Source: a virus. Taken from it: a stretch of 56,714 nucleotides of DNA. Position 1 is the stretch's first letter, and each line of letters starts with the position of its first letter. Made by a program: the position numbers and the translations under genes. The stretch lies in the IMG/VR virus record IMGVR_UViG_3300017917_000721, positions 1 to 56,714 of that record; one strand, written 5' to 3'. This document shows positions 36,345-44,481 of this stretch, in pieces. The notes under the pieces are model-generated. The model ran no database searches. It was given only the letters and a program-made list of their open reading frames with translations, and was not told where the DNA came from.

Positions 36345-37786
36345 TCGCCTGCCCTATACTCACCTTCAAAAGATTTTGCCCAATAAACACCGTTCCATAC
36401 GTACTGGACTCCAGTGTATATATTCGTTTGATAGATAAGCGTGTCAGATTCTTGAGTAGAATTAAAAATAACATACCAGTTGTTACCGTCAAATTCTATA
36501 ATATCGTTGGCCATGGCAACTAAACTACCCCAGGTAGCAGCCGGTTGATCGTTAGCTTCATTGCCAATATCTTCGACTATAAGATATCTTGTACCCGCAG
36601 TAGGCCCTTCAGGGTTATAAGTTAACGGATTAATTATAGCATCAAATGTTCCAGGACTAGATGATCTTAGATTATTTGTACCGTATCCCGGATCAGTGTC
36701 TAAATTTCCATCACTATCAATACCAGTATTTGTGTTAAGTGTGTCAGCATCCCATGAAACTTGCAGTATAGTTGGGTCTAACGGGCTAATTGCTACCGTT
36801 CCAATAACTTCAGTGCCGTTAGACTGTGTTAGGTACAGACTGCTTGAACCAGCTGTGTATTTTCCAGGATACTTGTCAAACAGCGATTGCCACTCGATAG
36901 GTGTACCTTGCCTTACTGGAATGTCCAAGGTTGGTTCGCGAGGAACACTACTTTCAGACTTTGCCAGCAGAATTGCCTGATTATTATAAACTTGTAAATT
37001 ATAATCTGATATTGTAACTGTTTCTCTAGTTAACAGTTGTCCCATGACAGTCTCTGGACCTGCCAAAGGCTGTCCTAGTCCTTCAATATACGTATTTGCA
37101 TTAGTAGTTGCACCTTCGTATAAGCTGGTGATAATTTTTGTAATAACACCAAGATGCTTGACCTTAACCGGAGGACTGATCCATATTGGTGTTTCTAATT
37201 GCAAGGTTGCAATATCAATTGGCGTGTCAGTTCCAACAGGAACAGAGCGACTGGACCAAGTAGTTTGTGTTAAATTTAACACAGATAAACTAGTCCAATC
37301 AATGTAATTATCAGTAGTCTGTAACTCAAGACTTGGATTAAATAACACAAGTATTTGCTCTAACAGTTGTAATTTCTGTTCAGTGTTTGCTGTCCAAATG
37401 TCACACTTCATAGTTAATTTGAAAGGTGTTGGCATCAGGCGTTCGACAGTATAGTTACGACCTTGACCTGTAGTATAAACCGGATTATTAGGGTCAGCGT
37501 TGTTTATTTCTCGTTCTCTAACGTGTACTTTTCCAACAAAGGTTGAGTCGCTCAATCTTGCTGTGTCTAATTCTAAACCACTGATATAAACAGCAATACG
37601 AGGAACGCTGTTAACTTTGTTTTCACTGTTTTGACGAACAATACTAGCTGCTTGTCTGTCAGCATCGCCATACATAACTGGAACACGTACGAGTGTTCCG
37701 TCACCGTACTTAACTGTAAAATTACTTAATACACGAATTGTCTGTGTTAAGTATCGTCTTATTTGTCCGTCATAAAAAAATTGCAT
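36326..37786 (-). CDS. 15: Proximal tail sheath stabilisation protein, T4 gp15-like
   Basis: 486 residues against 272 in T4. The N-terminal half matches the gp15 pattern: 'FFYDGQIRRYLTQTIRVLSN' followed by 'RVPVMYGDADR', 'SVPRIAVYISGLELDTAR', 'PTPFKLTMKCDIWT' and 'LLEQILVLFNPSLELQ'. In T4, gp15 forms the terminator ring that caps the tail tube and sheath and joins the neck. The extra C-terminal ~220 residues include 'FDGNNWYVIF' and 'YVWNGVYWAKSF' segments of beta type. The start overlaps the stop of gp14 by one base. It pairs with gp14 as the neck and tail-top module. Confidence 0.85.
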   Translation of the reverse strand: MQFFYDGQIRRYLTQTIRVLSNFTVKYGDGTLVRVPVMYGDADRQAASIVRQNSENKVNSVPRIAVYISGLELDTARLSDSTFVGKVHVREREINNADPNNPVYTTGQGRNYTVERLMPTPFKLTMKCDIWTANTEQKLQLLEQILVLFNPSLELQTTDNYIDWTSLSVLNLTQTTWSSRSVPVGTDTPIDIATLQLETPIWISPPVKVKHLGVITKIITSLYEGATTNANTYIEGLGQPLAGPETVMGQLLTRETVTISDYNLQVYNNQAILLAKSESSVPREPTLDIPVRQGTPIEWQSLFDKYPGKYTAGSSSLYLTQSNGTEVIGTVAISPLDPTILQVSWDADTLNTNTGIDSDGNLDTDPGYGTNNLRSSSPGTFDAIINPLTYNPEGPTAGTRYLIVEDIGNEANDQPAATWGSLVAMANDIIEFDGNNWYVIFNSTQESDTLIYQTNIYTGVQYVWNGVYWAKSFEGEYRAGEWRLEL

Positions 37787-39192
37787 TATAAATCTGCCTT
37801 TGGTCGTAAAGCCTTAGACAGGCTTTGTCGTTGTGCTTCTCTATTATTACATAGGCTTAACTTCCAAGTGCCTGTGTAAGGAATTATTTGTTGTTCATTG
37901 TTAATAATTGGAAGATTAACATGAACTTTTCCGCCTACGTTAGTTATGATTCCAGTGTAATCTGCTACGGTGAATGCAATTTCTGTTGTTTCTAATTTTA
38001 AAACAAGATACAATCCTGTAATTGTGTAGTCAATATTAGTGTCAAACTCTTGATTGCCTTCTACGAGTTTGATCCAATCAATTGCTGTAGCTTCATTGTA
38101 AATGTAGGTGTTATTATTAATAAATCCAGTTTTAAGTGTTTGACGACTATCATTATTAGTCATGTTCATACGTACAGCATCTTCTACTTTGATCCATCGA
38201 GCACCGTCAAATCTAAACAGTCTATTAGGCATAAAGTCTGTGCGTAAAAAGAAATCGTCAGGACCTGGCGCATCAGGAAATTGTATTCCGTGTCCAAAGT
38301 CGTATCCATTTTGTGGAAAGCCGTCACCAACAAGATAACCAGTATATCCAGTTCTTACTGGTCGTGCGTTACTTTCGAGCGCAGTAACTGATGTTATTGA
38401 TGCATCAAGTGTTTCTGCATCCGCAGTATTTAATACAGTTTTTCCAGTCGTGTCAACTGCTAGAGTATAAAACTGTCTAGTTTCGTATCCGCTCTTAGGA
38501 GCATCTGCTTCTGCCTGTTGAATTACTGTATCATTAATTTGAAGTTCTGTTGACCTCATGCTGAGTAAATCACGTAGGCTCATGTCGCTTGGATTTCCGT
38601 CAGCATCTATAGCTGGCTTATCTAAGATATCTGCAAACTGTTGAGCATCTAGTAATTTCTTACAACGTAATCTGTAAAGGTGCGGATACCATGTAGCACT
38701 AAATCCTTCGCTGGCACGCCCAACATCTTCAATTACATAATAACGAGGCAATGCTATGTCGTAATCATTTAAAGCAAACTGATCTCTTAAATGCGGTAAT
38801 TCTAGTACATCGCCACTTAGCGGTTTACGTCCAACATATTTGATAAAATCATTAATATGCACAGTCATAAACACAATGTCATTATCAATGAACAATCCAA
38901 ACTGACTTAGGTTAAAGTCAATGTTTTGAACATTATAAATTCCTCGTATCTTGTAAATTTCTTCGCTGTATTTTCTATCGCGATTTTCTAAAAATAGTAA
39001 ATCTTGAATGTTTGTTTCTTTAACAGCATCGTATACAGGCTGATCCGCAGTTCCTTCGTCTTTTAACTTAGGTCCTAGATATTTGTGCAGATATAAGTCT
39101 GTGCCGCCAAGCTGAAACATCTCAGAAATCTGGCGATCCATGAATTTGTAGTCTTGCCCACGCTCGGGCTTGTATAAGGATAATCGTGGCAT
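37786..39192 (-). CDS. 14: Neck protein, T4 gp14-like
   Basis: 468 residues against 256 in T4. The N-terminal ~200 residues follow the gp14 pattern of marine T4-like phages: 'GTDLYLHKYLGPKL', 'LFLENRDRKYSEEIYKIRGI', 'FGLFIDNDIVFMTVHINDF', 'GRKPLSGDVLELPHLRDQF' and 'RYYVIEDVGRASEGFSATW'. gp14 forms part of the neck between head and tail. The ATG at 39192 has no Shine-Dalgarno sequence; the late promoter octamer lies 4 nt upstream of it, so the message may be leaderless. It starts the long leftward unit and diverges from gp13. Confidence 0.82.
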   Translation of the reverse strand: MPRLSLYKPERGQDYKFMDRQISEMFQLGGTDLYLHKYLGPKLKDEGTADQPVYDAVKETNIQDLLFLENRDRKYSEEIYKIRGIYNVQNIDFNLSQFGLFIDNDIVFMTVHINDFIKYVGRKPLSGDVLELPHLRDQFALNDYDIALPRYYVIEDVGRASEGFSATWYPHLYRLRCKKLLDAQQFADILDKPAIDADGNPSDMSLRDLLSMRSTELQINDTVIQQAEADAPKSGYETRQFYTLAVDTTGKTVLNTADAETLDASITSVTALESNARPVRTGYTGYLVGDGFPQNGYDFGHGIQFPDAPGPDDFFLRTDFMPNRLFRFDGARWIKVEDAVRMNMTNNDSRQTLKTGFINNNTYIYNEATAIDWIKLVEGNQEFDTNIDYTITGLYLVLKLETTEIAFTVADYTGIITNVGGKVHVNLPIINNEQQIIPYTGTWKLSLCNNREAQRQSLSKALRPKADL

Positions 39193-39196
39193 ATTG

Positions 39197-39204
39197 ATAT
39201 TTAT
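39197..39204 (-). promoter_or_regulatory. T4-type late promoter motif for leftward unit (4 nt from start codon)
   Basis: Read on the - strand as ATAAATAT, separated from the ATG of gp14 by only CAAT. It forms the left arm of an inverted repeat with the motif at 39211-39218. Confidence 0.6.
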
Positions 39205-39210
39205 CGCTAG

Positions 39211-39218
39211 ATAAATAT
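39211..39218 (+). promoter_or_regulatory. T4-type late promoter motif for gp13
   Basis: ATAAATAT, 16 nt before the gp13 ATG at 39235, with TAGGAGA as ribosome site in between. It is the right arm of the inverted repeat. Confidence 0.7.
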
Positions 39219-39234
39219 ACTAGGAGAACTGAAA

Positions 39235-40029
39235 ATGGCAGATAATTACCCACAAGATCCTGGGCTTTCCGATAGCACATTAGAGCGTAATAAGGTGTTT
39301 GATTATGTTCGAAACATGCTGGGCGACGGCATGGTTGAAGTTGAATTAGACCCTAAACATTACGAAACTGCACTGGATCGTGCATTAGCAAAGTTTCGTC
39401 AACGTAGCAGTAACGCTGTCGAAGAATCATACATGTTTCTTGAACTAATGCAAGATGTTAACGAATATCGTCTGCCTGATGAAGTTATTGAAGTTCAAAG
39501 TATTTTTAGACGTGCAGTAGGCAGTCGTAGCGGTTTAGGTGCAGGCGGAACATTGTTCGAGCCGTTCAACTTGGCGTACACAAACAGTTACCTGTTAACT
39601 GGTAGTATGATGGGTGGTCTAGCAACCTACGAAATGTTTGCTGGATATCAAAAATTAGTAGGACGTATGTTTGGTGCATATATTGAATTCAAATGGCGTC
39701 AAAGTAATCACATACTTACAATACTGCAACGTCCTTTTGCACAAGGCGAACAAGTTCTATTAAGAACTCACAACTACCGTCCTGACTTTGTTCTGCTTCA
39801 AGACATTTATGCAAAACAATGGTTGTATGATTACACGTTGGCTGTATGCAAATTAATGTTAGGCGAAGCACGTAGTAAGTTTGCCAGCATTGCAGGCCCT
39901 GGTGGATCAGGTATTCAGCTTAACGGTACAGCATTAATGACAGCCGGCAATACAGAAATTGAAAAACTTGAAAAAGAAATTAATGATATGGTACCAGGCG
40001 GAACACCGCTTACATTTGTAATAGGATAA
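39235..40029 (+). CDS. 13: Neck protein, T4 gp13-like
   Basis: 264 residues, close to the usual gp13 size (309 in T4). The pattern of marine gp13 homologs is evident: 'NKVFDYVRNMLGDGMVEVEL' near the N-terminus, 'HYETALDRALAKFRQRSSNA', 'YRLPDEVIEVQSIFRR' and 'QWLYDYTLAVCKLMLGEARS' with 'EIEKLEKEINDM' towards the end. gp13 joins gp14 in the neck that closes the filled head. Late promoter and TAGGAGA ribosome site are upstream. The gene is divergent from gp14, whereas in T4 gp13 and gp14 are collinear. Confidence 0.85.
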   Translation: MADNYPQDPGLSDSTLERNKVFDYVRNMLGDGMVEVELDPKHYETALDRALAKFRQRSSNAVEESYMFLELMQDVNEYRLPDEVIEVQSIFRRAVGSRSGLGAGGTLFEPFNLAYTNSYLLTGSMMGGLATYEMFAGYQKLVGRMFGAYIEFKWRQSNHILTILQRPFAQGEQVLLRTHNYRPDFVLLQDIYAKQWLYDYTLAVCKLMLGEARSKFASIAGPGGSGIQLNGTALMTAGNTEIEKLEKEINDMVPGGTPLTFVIG

Positions 40030-40032
40030 TTC

Positions 40033-42150
40033 ATGGCAATTAAAGTAACCGAACTGCCAACACTAACGGTTGTTGACGGAACTACATTGTTAGCAGTTGT
40101 AGACACCGCCGGCGCATCAACTAGTAAGCAGACAACAATTAATACTGTAAAAACACACATACTAGCTGGCAACGCCGCTACCGCAACTAAATTAGCAACT
40201 CCGGTTACTATCAACGGCAACTCGTTTGACGGTAGTGCAAACATTACAATTACTGCTACACAAGTTGGTTTAGGTAATGTTACCAACGAAAGCAAAGCCA
40301 CAATGTTTACCAGTCCAACTTTTACTGGTACTGTTACTATTCCAGCTGGTGCAAGCATTTCAGGATTTGCACCGTTAGCTAGTCCAGCATTTACCGGAAC
40401 TGTTACTGGTGTAACAAAAGCAATGGTAGGGTTAGGCAACGTAGAAAATACTGCACTAAGCACTTGGGCTGGTAGTGGAAATATAACAACCATAGGCAAT
40501 GTCACATCAGGAAGTGCACCAGCAAGTGACGTTTATACGTGGGCTAAACAACCTACTAAACCAACATACTCTGCTTCTGAAATTGGCCTAGGTAACGTCA
40601 CCAACGAATCAAAAGCTACGATGTTTGCTAGTCCAACATTTACTGGAACAGTCACAGTCCCAACACCTTTAGCAGGTAGTAATACTACAGCTGCAGCCAG
40701 CACAGCATTTGTTAATACGGCGATATCAACTGCGGTTAGTAACTTAATTAATGGTTCTGGATCGGCATTAGATACGTTAAAAGAATTAGCAGATGCACTT
40801 GGCAACGATGCTAATTTTGCTTCTACTGTTACAACTAACCTTGCATTGAAAGCACCGTTGGCTAGTCCTACGTTTACTGGAACTGTTACTATACCAGCAG
40901 GCGCTAGTATTTCAGGATATGCATTACTAAACAGTCCAAGTTTTACAACGCCAACTTTAGGTGTTGCAACTGCAACAACCATCAACAAATTAACAATTAC
41001 TCCTCCATCAGTGGGGTCAACATTGACTATTGCTAATGGAAAAACATTCAGAGTAAACAATACTATTGAATTAACTGGCACAGATTCAACATCGTTTAAC
41101 TTACCAAGCACATCTGGCACATTACCTTTAGACAATCAAAATTTTTATATTGGAACTACACAGGTTGCCATTAACAGAACTAGTGCTAGTCAAACATTAA
41201 ACGGTGTAAGTATTGACGGTAATGCTGCAACTGCTACCAGTGCAGGCAAGAGCACAAACTTAATTGGTGGCAATAATACAACACTACTGGGTGCGATTGG
41301 TTATCAAAGCGATACTGATACTACTACTTTATTAAGCCCTAACACATCTACTACTAAAAACTTTCTAACCATGACTGGTACTGGTAGTAATGGAGCAGCA
41401 CCTGCATGGGGAACGTTATCTGCTAGTGATATACCTGCATTTAATTTAGGCACTACAAGTATTACATTTAATAGAGCTAGTGCTAGTCAAACGTTAAATG
41501 GTGTAAGCATTGACGGCAATGCCGCAACTGCCACCAAGAGCACAAATTTATCAGGCGGTAACAATACTACATTATTAGGCGCTATTGGTTATCAAAGTAA
41601 CACTGACACTACAACACTACTAAGTCCTAACACAACAACTAACAGAAGATTTTTACGACAAACAGGCGACGGAACCAACGGAGCAGCTCCTGCTTGGGAT
41701 TCCGTGACTGCAACAGATGTTGGCTTAGGTAATGTAACCAACGAAAGCAAAACGACAATGTTCGCTAGCCCAACATTTACTGGCATGGCAACGTTTGCTG
41801 GACAAACTGAAACAATGACAGCAGTTAGTTGGGCCAGTACACTTGGGTGTGATTCGAGTCTAGGTAGTGTATTTTATGTAACCGGCCTGGCCGGTAATTT
41901 TACTGCCAATTTTACAAACATTGCTGCATCTGGAACTAAAACTGTGACCTTTACGCTAATATTAATACAAAGCGGTACAGGTTATATGATGACTGGAGTA
42001 CAAGTAGCTGGTGTAAGTCAGTCTATAAGTTGGGTTGGAGGCACTGTTCCAACTGGTGCTTCTAGTAAAGTTGATGTGATTAATGTGTCCATTATGTACA
42101 ATGCTGGCTCTATTCTAAGAGTCTTAGCTAGTGTGGCTACTTACGGATAA
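40033..42150 (+). CDS. Tail fiber protein with 'VGLGNVTN' repeats
   Basis: 705 residues, ATG 3 bp after gp13. The repeat 'VGLGNVTNESKATMF' with 'SPTFTGTVT' occurs near residues 78, 185 and 562, and a related 'VGLGNVENT' near 133; 'SASQTLNGVSIDGNAATAT' and 'LLGAIGYQSxTDTTTLLSPN' each occur twice in the second half. These are classical phage tail fiber shaft repeats. The last ~120 residues, from about 'FAGQTETMTAV', form a non-repetitive beta-rich end. Together with the following gene it sits between neck and nucleotide-metabolism genes, apart from the main fiber region, so it may form a separate fiber type. Repeats are also visible at DNA level. Confidence 0.82.
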   Translation: MAIKVTELPTLTVVDGTTLLAVVDTAGASTSKQTTINTVKTHILAGNAATATKLATPVTINGNSFDGSANITITATQVGLGNVTNESKATMFTSPTFTGTVTIPAGASISGFAPLASPAFTGTVTGVTKAMVGLGNVENTALSTWAGSGNITTIGNVTSGSAPASDVYTWAKQPTKPTYSASEIGLGNVTNESKATMFASPTFTGTVTVPTPLAGSNTTAAASTAFVNTAISTAVSNLINGSGSALDTLKELADALGNDANFASTVTTNLALKAPLASPTFTGTVTIPAGASISGYALLNSPSFTTPTLGVATATTINKLTITPPSVGSTLTIANGKTFRVNNTIELTGTDSTSFNLPSTSGTLPLDNQNFYIGTTQVAINRTSASQTLNGVSIDGNAATATSAGKSTNLIGGNNTTLLGAIGYQSDTDTTTLLSPNTSTTKNFLTMTGTGSNGAAPAWGTLSASDIPAFNLGTTSITFNRASASQTLNGVSIDGNAATATKSTNLSGGNNTTLLGAIGYQSNTDTTTLLSPNTTTNRRFLRQTGDGTNGAAPAWDSVTATDVGLGNVTNESKTTMFASPTFTGMATFAGQTETMTAVSWASTLGCDSSLGSVFYVTGLAGNFTANFTNIAASGTKTVTFTLILIQSGTGYMMTGVQVAGVSQSISWVGGTVPTGASSKVDVINVSIMYNAGSILRVLASVATYG

Positions 42151-42154
42151 TGCT

Positions 42155-43108
42155 ATGGCACGAATGGGCTGTATCTCAAGACCAGGAGTTAAACATAACC
42201 CCTACTGTTCAGTATCTGTTAATAGAACAGTTATAGCAGAAAATGGTGGACTGTTTCCGCAAAGTTATGGAATGCTTACTCTCAATGATGCCAACGCTAA
42301 GTTTGGATATTACACAGACGATTTTACTATCTCAATCAGTGGTAGGACCAACGGCGAAGATTTATACTATGAAATAACTGGCCCTGGTGCTGTTACTGCC
42401 AGATTTTATCAATCGTCTACTGGTCGAAGCGGAGTACAAGGCAGCTGGAGTATTAACCCAGACGGTAGCTCAGCTACAGTTACTACCTTAACTGGCCGCA
42501 TAGGAAACATACACAGCACCAGTTGGACTAAAGCCGCATTCGCAAGCCCAACAACATCTAATACTAACGATTCAGCAACATCAACTACTTTTTCTATTAA
42601 CATACGAACAAGAAATGCAACTACAGGTACAATTTTAGCTACCTCGCCAACAATTACCTGTTACAGATTTAGATTTGTTATTGATGCGTATGTTGACGGA
42701 TCTGCTGGCGTTTATCAAAATGCCACCACTACAATTCCTTCAGAAACAGGAACAACACCAAACTCTCGCAACTATTATTGTCGAATACTTTTACCACTCA
42801 ATACTGTTTATAATGTTCTTAATTTGTTTAATAACATTGCTAATAATGGAGTTGTACAGGTTGTTGCTCCTTCTACCGGAACTGCTGCTACTCCAGGCAG
42901 TGACTTAAACACTTTTATGTCGTGGAACGGTTGGTGGGATGCATACGGCGGCCAGTATATTTGGGCAGCTGGCGGTGTACAAAGAGATGCTATAACAGAG
43001 CCTATTGAATATTTTAGATACCAACTTAACTGGACTGCTTATTACGGATTACAGGCCAACGGTTGGACCGTAAGTCAAGACCACGCAATTGCCGCCAACA
43101 CAACATAA
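42155..43108 (+). CDS. Probable fiber-associated structural protein, unknown family
   Basis: 317 residues from the ATG at 42155, 4 bp after the fiber stop. An upstream in-frame GTG at 42131 would overlap the fiber gene and is less likely. The N-terminus 'MARMGCISRPGVKHNPYCSV' is Cys/Arg-rich; the remainder is Thr/Ser/Asn-rich and strand-forming ('SGVQGSWSINPDGSSATVTT'), ending in a Trp/Tyr-rich part ('YFRYQLNWTAYYGLQANGW'). No known domain is recognised. Its tight linkage to the 705-aa fiber suggests a distal tip or an adhesin. Confidence 0.6.
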   Translation: MARMGCISRPGVKHNPYCSVSVNRTVIAENGGLFPQSYGMLTLNDANAKFGYYTDDFTISISGRTNGEDLYYEITGPGAVTARFYQSSTGRSGVQGSWSINPDGSSATVTTLTGRIGNIHSTSWTKAAFASPTTSNTNDSATSTTFSINIRTRNATTGTILATSPTITCYRFRFVIDAYVDGSAGVYQNATTTIPSETGTTPNSRNYYCRILLPLNTVYNVLNLFNNIANNGVVQVVAPSTGTAATPGSDLNTFMSWNGWWDAYGGQYIWAAGGVQRDAITEPIEYFRYQLNWTAYYGLQANGWTVSQDHAIAANTT

Positions 43109-43118
43109 TGTTTTTAAA

Positions 43119-43370
43119 ATGGATACACAACAGTTTATCAACGAAATTTTAAACAAACACTATACCGAACGAGCCAAAGCTAAAGAAGAAAAGATTGCAA
43201 AACAGCAGGACGAAAAAGCTGAAAACAGTCCAATTGGTAAGCCTCGTTTGGAAATATGTAAGTCTTGCGAACATTACAATCATACCTATCGTGTTTGCAA
43301 AGAGTGTCACTGCATAATGCCAGTTAAAGTGATACTGCCCTTCGTCAAGTGTCCAGTTGGCAAATGGTAA
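43119..43370 (+). CDS. Small Cys-rich (zinc ribbon-like) protein
   Basis: 83 residues from the ATG at 43119; a GTG at 43089 would overlap the previous gene. The N-terminal half is a charged helix rich in Lys, Glu and Gln. The C-terminal half carries C47xxC50, C60xxC63xC65 and C78 ('ICKSCEHYNHTYRVCKECHC' and 'KCPVGKW'), consistent with one or two bound metal ions. Small proteins with a 'CPxGKW' end are common in T4-like aquatic phages and have no assigned role. A DNA- or protein-binding function is possible. Confidence 0.7.
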   Translation: MDTQQFINEILNKHYTERAKAKEEKIAKQQDEKAENSPIGKPRLEICKSCEHYNHTYRVCKECHCIMPVKVILPFVKCPVGKW

Positions 43371-43385
43371 TTGGTTAAAAAAATC

Positions 43386-43414
43386 TTGACCCCGTAATAA
43401 AATTGTTATATACT
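43386..43414 (+). promoter_or_regulatory. Sigma70-like promoter for dNMP kinase
   Basis: TTGACC at 43386-43391, a 17-bp spacer, and TATACT at 43409-43414, ending 22 nt before the ATG at 43437 with a CGGAGGA ribosome site between. This is a near-consensus host-type promoter, unlike the late octamers of neighbouring genes, and suggests early expression. Confidence 0.75.
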
Positions 43415-43436
43415 AGAGTTATCAGCGGAGGACTCT

Positions 43437-44120
43437 ATGATTATTGGTGTGTGCGGTTTTATTGGATCCGGCAAAGATACGATTGCCGATTACCTAGTTA
43501 ATTTCCATGGCTTTAGAAGAGAAAGTTTTGCCAACAGCCTAAAAGATGCTGTAGCTCACGTATTTGGGTGGGATCGAACATTATTAGAAGGCCGCACAAA
43601 ACAAGCCCGAGAATGGCGCGAACAAGTAGACTCGTGGTGGGCAGAACGTCTTGGAATGCCTAATTTAACTCCTAGGCTTATGCTCCAACTATGGGGCACA
43701 GAAGTTTGCCGCAAAGGCTTCCACGACGATATATGGATTGCCAGTTTAGAAAACAAACTACGCAATTCTACAGATGATATTGTTATCAGCGATTGCCGTT
43801 TTCCTAACGAAATTAAATCAATACGCGATGCTGGCGGTATTATTGTTTGGGTAAAACGCGGAGAATTGCCTGAATGGTACGAGTGGGCTCTAAGCGCCAA
43901 TAAAGGTGAAGTACAAAATTTTACCTGGTCTACCAGCAAAGCTAGATTAGAAAAAGCTGGAATTCACGCCAGCGAAACTGCATGGGTTGGAACTAAATTT
44001 GATGCTGTTTTAGACAACGATGGCAGCATAGACGACCTCTACGCTAAGATTAGAGATCTGGTGTCAGATCCCCTTGACGCCAGCGAACGCCCTCTTTATG
44101 CAGGACTCGTTGGCAATTAG
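43437..44120 (+). CDS. 1: Deoxynucleoside monophosphate kinase, T4 gp1-like
   Basis: 227 residues (241 in T4). P-loop 'GFIGSGKDT' (7-15); 'TPRLMLQLWGTEVCR' (78-92) and 'DDIWIASL' (97-104), which match the substrate-binding part of phage dNMP kinases; and 'ISDCRFPNE' (117-125). It phosphorylates dNMPs for phage DNA synthesis, including modified bases in T4. It has its own sigma70-like promoter. Its last 71 bp overlap the 3' end of the HNH-like gene on the opposite strand. Confidence 0.9.
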   Translation: MIIGVCGFIGSGKDTIADYLVNFHGFRRESFANSLKDAVAHVFGWDRTLLEGRTKQAREWREQVDSWWAERLGMPNLTPRLMLQLWGTEVCRKGFHDDIWIASLENKLRNSTDDIVISDCRFPNEIKSIRDAGGIIVWVKRGELPEWYEWALSANKGEVQNFTWSTSKARLEKAGIHASETAWVGTKFDAVLDNDGSIDDLYAKIRDLVSDPLDASERPLYAGLVGN

Positions 44121-44376
44121 CACATACTGTTTTTAAATTCGTATGACGGCAGTTATTCAAATCGCCGTCTACATGAAACACATTAAACACCTCTTTGTGT
44201 GAGCTTTTAAACCCACACTTATCGCAGGTGTTTTTTATTTTGTAGCCAGCACTTTGCCATCTAGGTGCTGTTATACCTCGTAAACAAAAGCCACAACGTT
44301 TTCTATAAAACGTTTTTCCTTCTTTATAGTAATTAATGGCTACTGGGTGTCGTCCGCAGGAACATAAAGGTCTCAT
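44050..44376 (-). CDS. HNH-like / zinc-ribbon protein, convergent with dNMP kinase
   Basis: 108 residues on the opposite strand to its neighbours. Cysteine pairs C5/C7, C28/C31, C51/C54 and C85/C88 suggest two zinc-binding units. 'FHVDGDLNNCRHTNLKTVCA' (67-86) has the His, Asn and second-Cys layout of HNH-type nucleases, and 'NTCDKCGF' precedes it. Such genes occur in many aquatic T4-like phages. The 3' ends of this gene and the kinase overlap by 71 bp, so both frames are constrained there. It could be a nicking nuclease or a regulator; activity is not proven. Confidence 0.75.
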   Translation of the reverse strand: MRPLCSCGRHPVAINYYKEGKTFYRKRCGFCLRGITAPRWQSAGYKIKNTCDKCGFKSSHKEVFNVFHVDGDLNNCRHTNLKTVCANCQRVLHKEGVRWRQGDLTPDL

Positions 44377-44442
44377 ACAATTATTTAAGCCTTTTTACAA
44401 CCTTTTTCGCGGTGGTTAACCTAGATAAAAAGCCAAATTACA

Positions 44443-44450
44443 CTAAATAC
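44443..44450 (+). promoter_or_regulatory. Possible variant late promoter for gp18
   Basis: CTAAATAC keeps the TAAATA core of the late octamer but differs at both ends. It lies 31 nt before the gp18 ATG, inside the 105-bp gap between the HNH-like gene and gp18. Confidence 0.4.
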
Positions 44451-44481
44451 AATTAGGAATAGTATTCATGGAGATCATACG

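Larger units (their letters stand above)
39197..39218. repeat. Inverted repeat made of two opposed late promoter motifs
   Basis: ATATTTATC (39197-39205), a 4-nt spacer GCTA, then GATAAATAT (39210-39218), a perfect 9-bp inverted repeat at the divergence point of gp14 and gp13. Both arms contain the late promoter octamer. Confidence 0.8.

Noticed and set aside
39915-41135. Two open frames of 196 and 200 aa on the - strand over gp13 and the 705-aa fiber
   Set aside because: Shadow frames of the fiber repeats; they mirror the repeat pattern of the + strand gene and have no independent signals.
40260-41790. Direct repeats in the 705-aa fiber gene considered as a CRISPR-like array or mobile element
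   Set aside because: The repeats are in frame and translate to the known 'VGLGNVTN' fiber motif with irregular spacing; they are coding repeats.
43556-43939. 127-aa open frame antisense to the dNMP kinase
   Set aside because: The kinase frame has its full motifs and promoter; the antisense frame has no recognisable domain or ribosome site.
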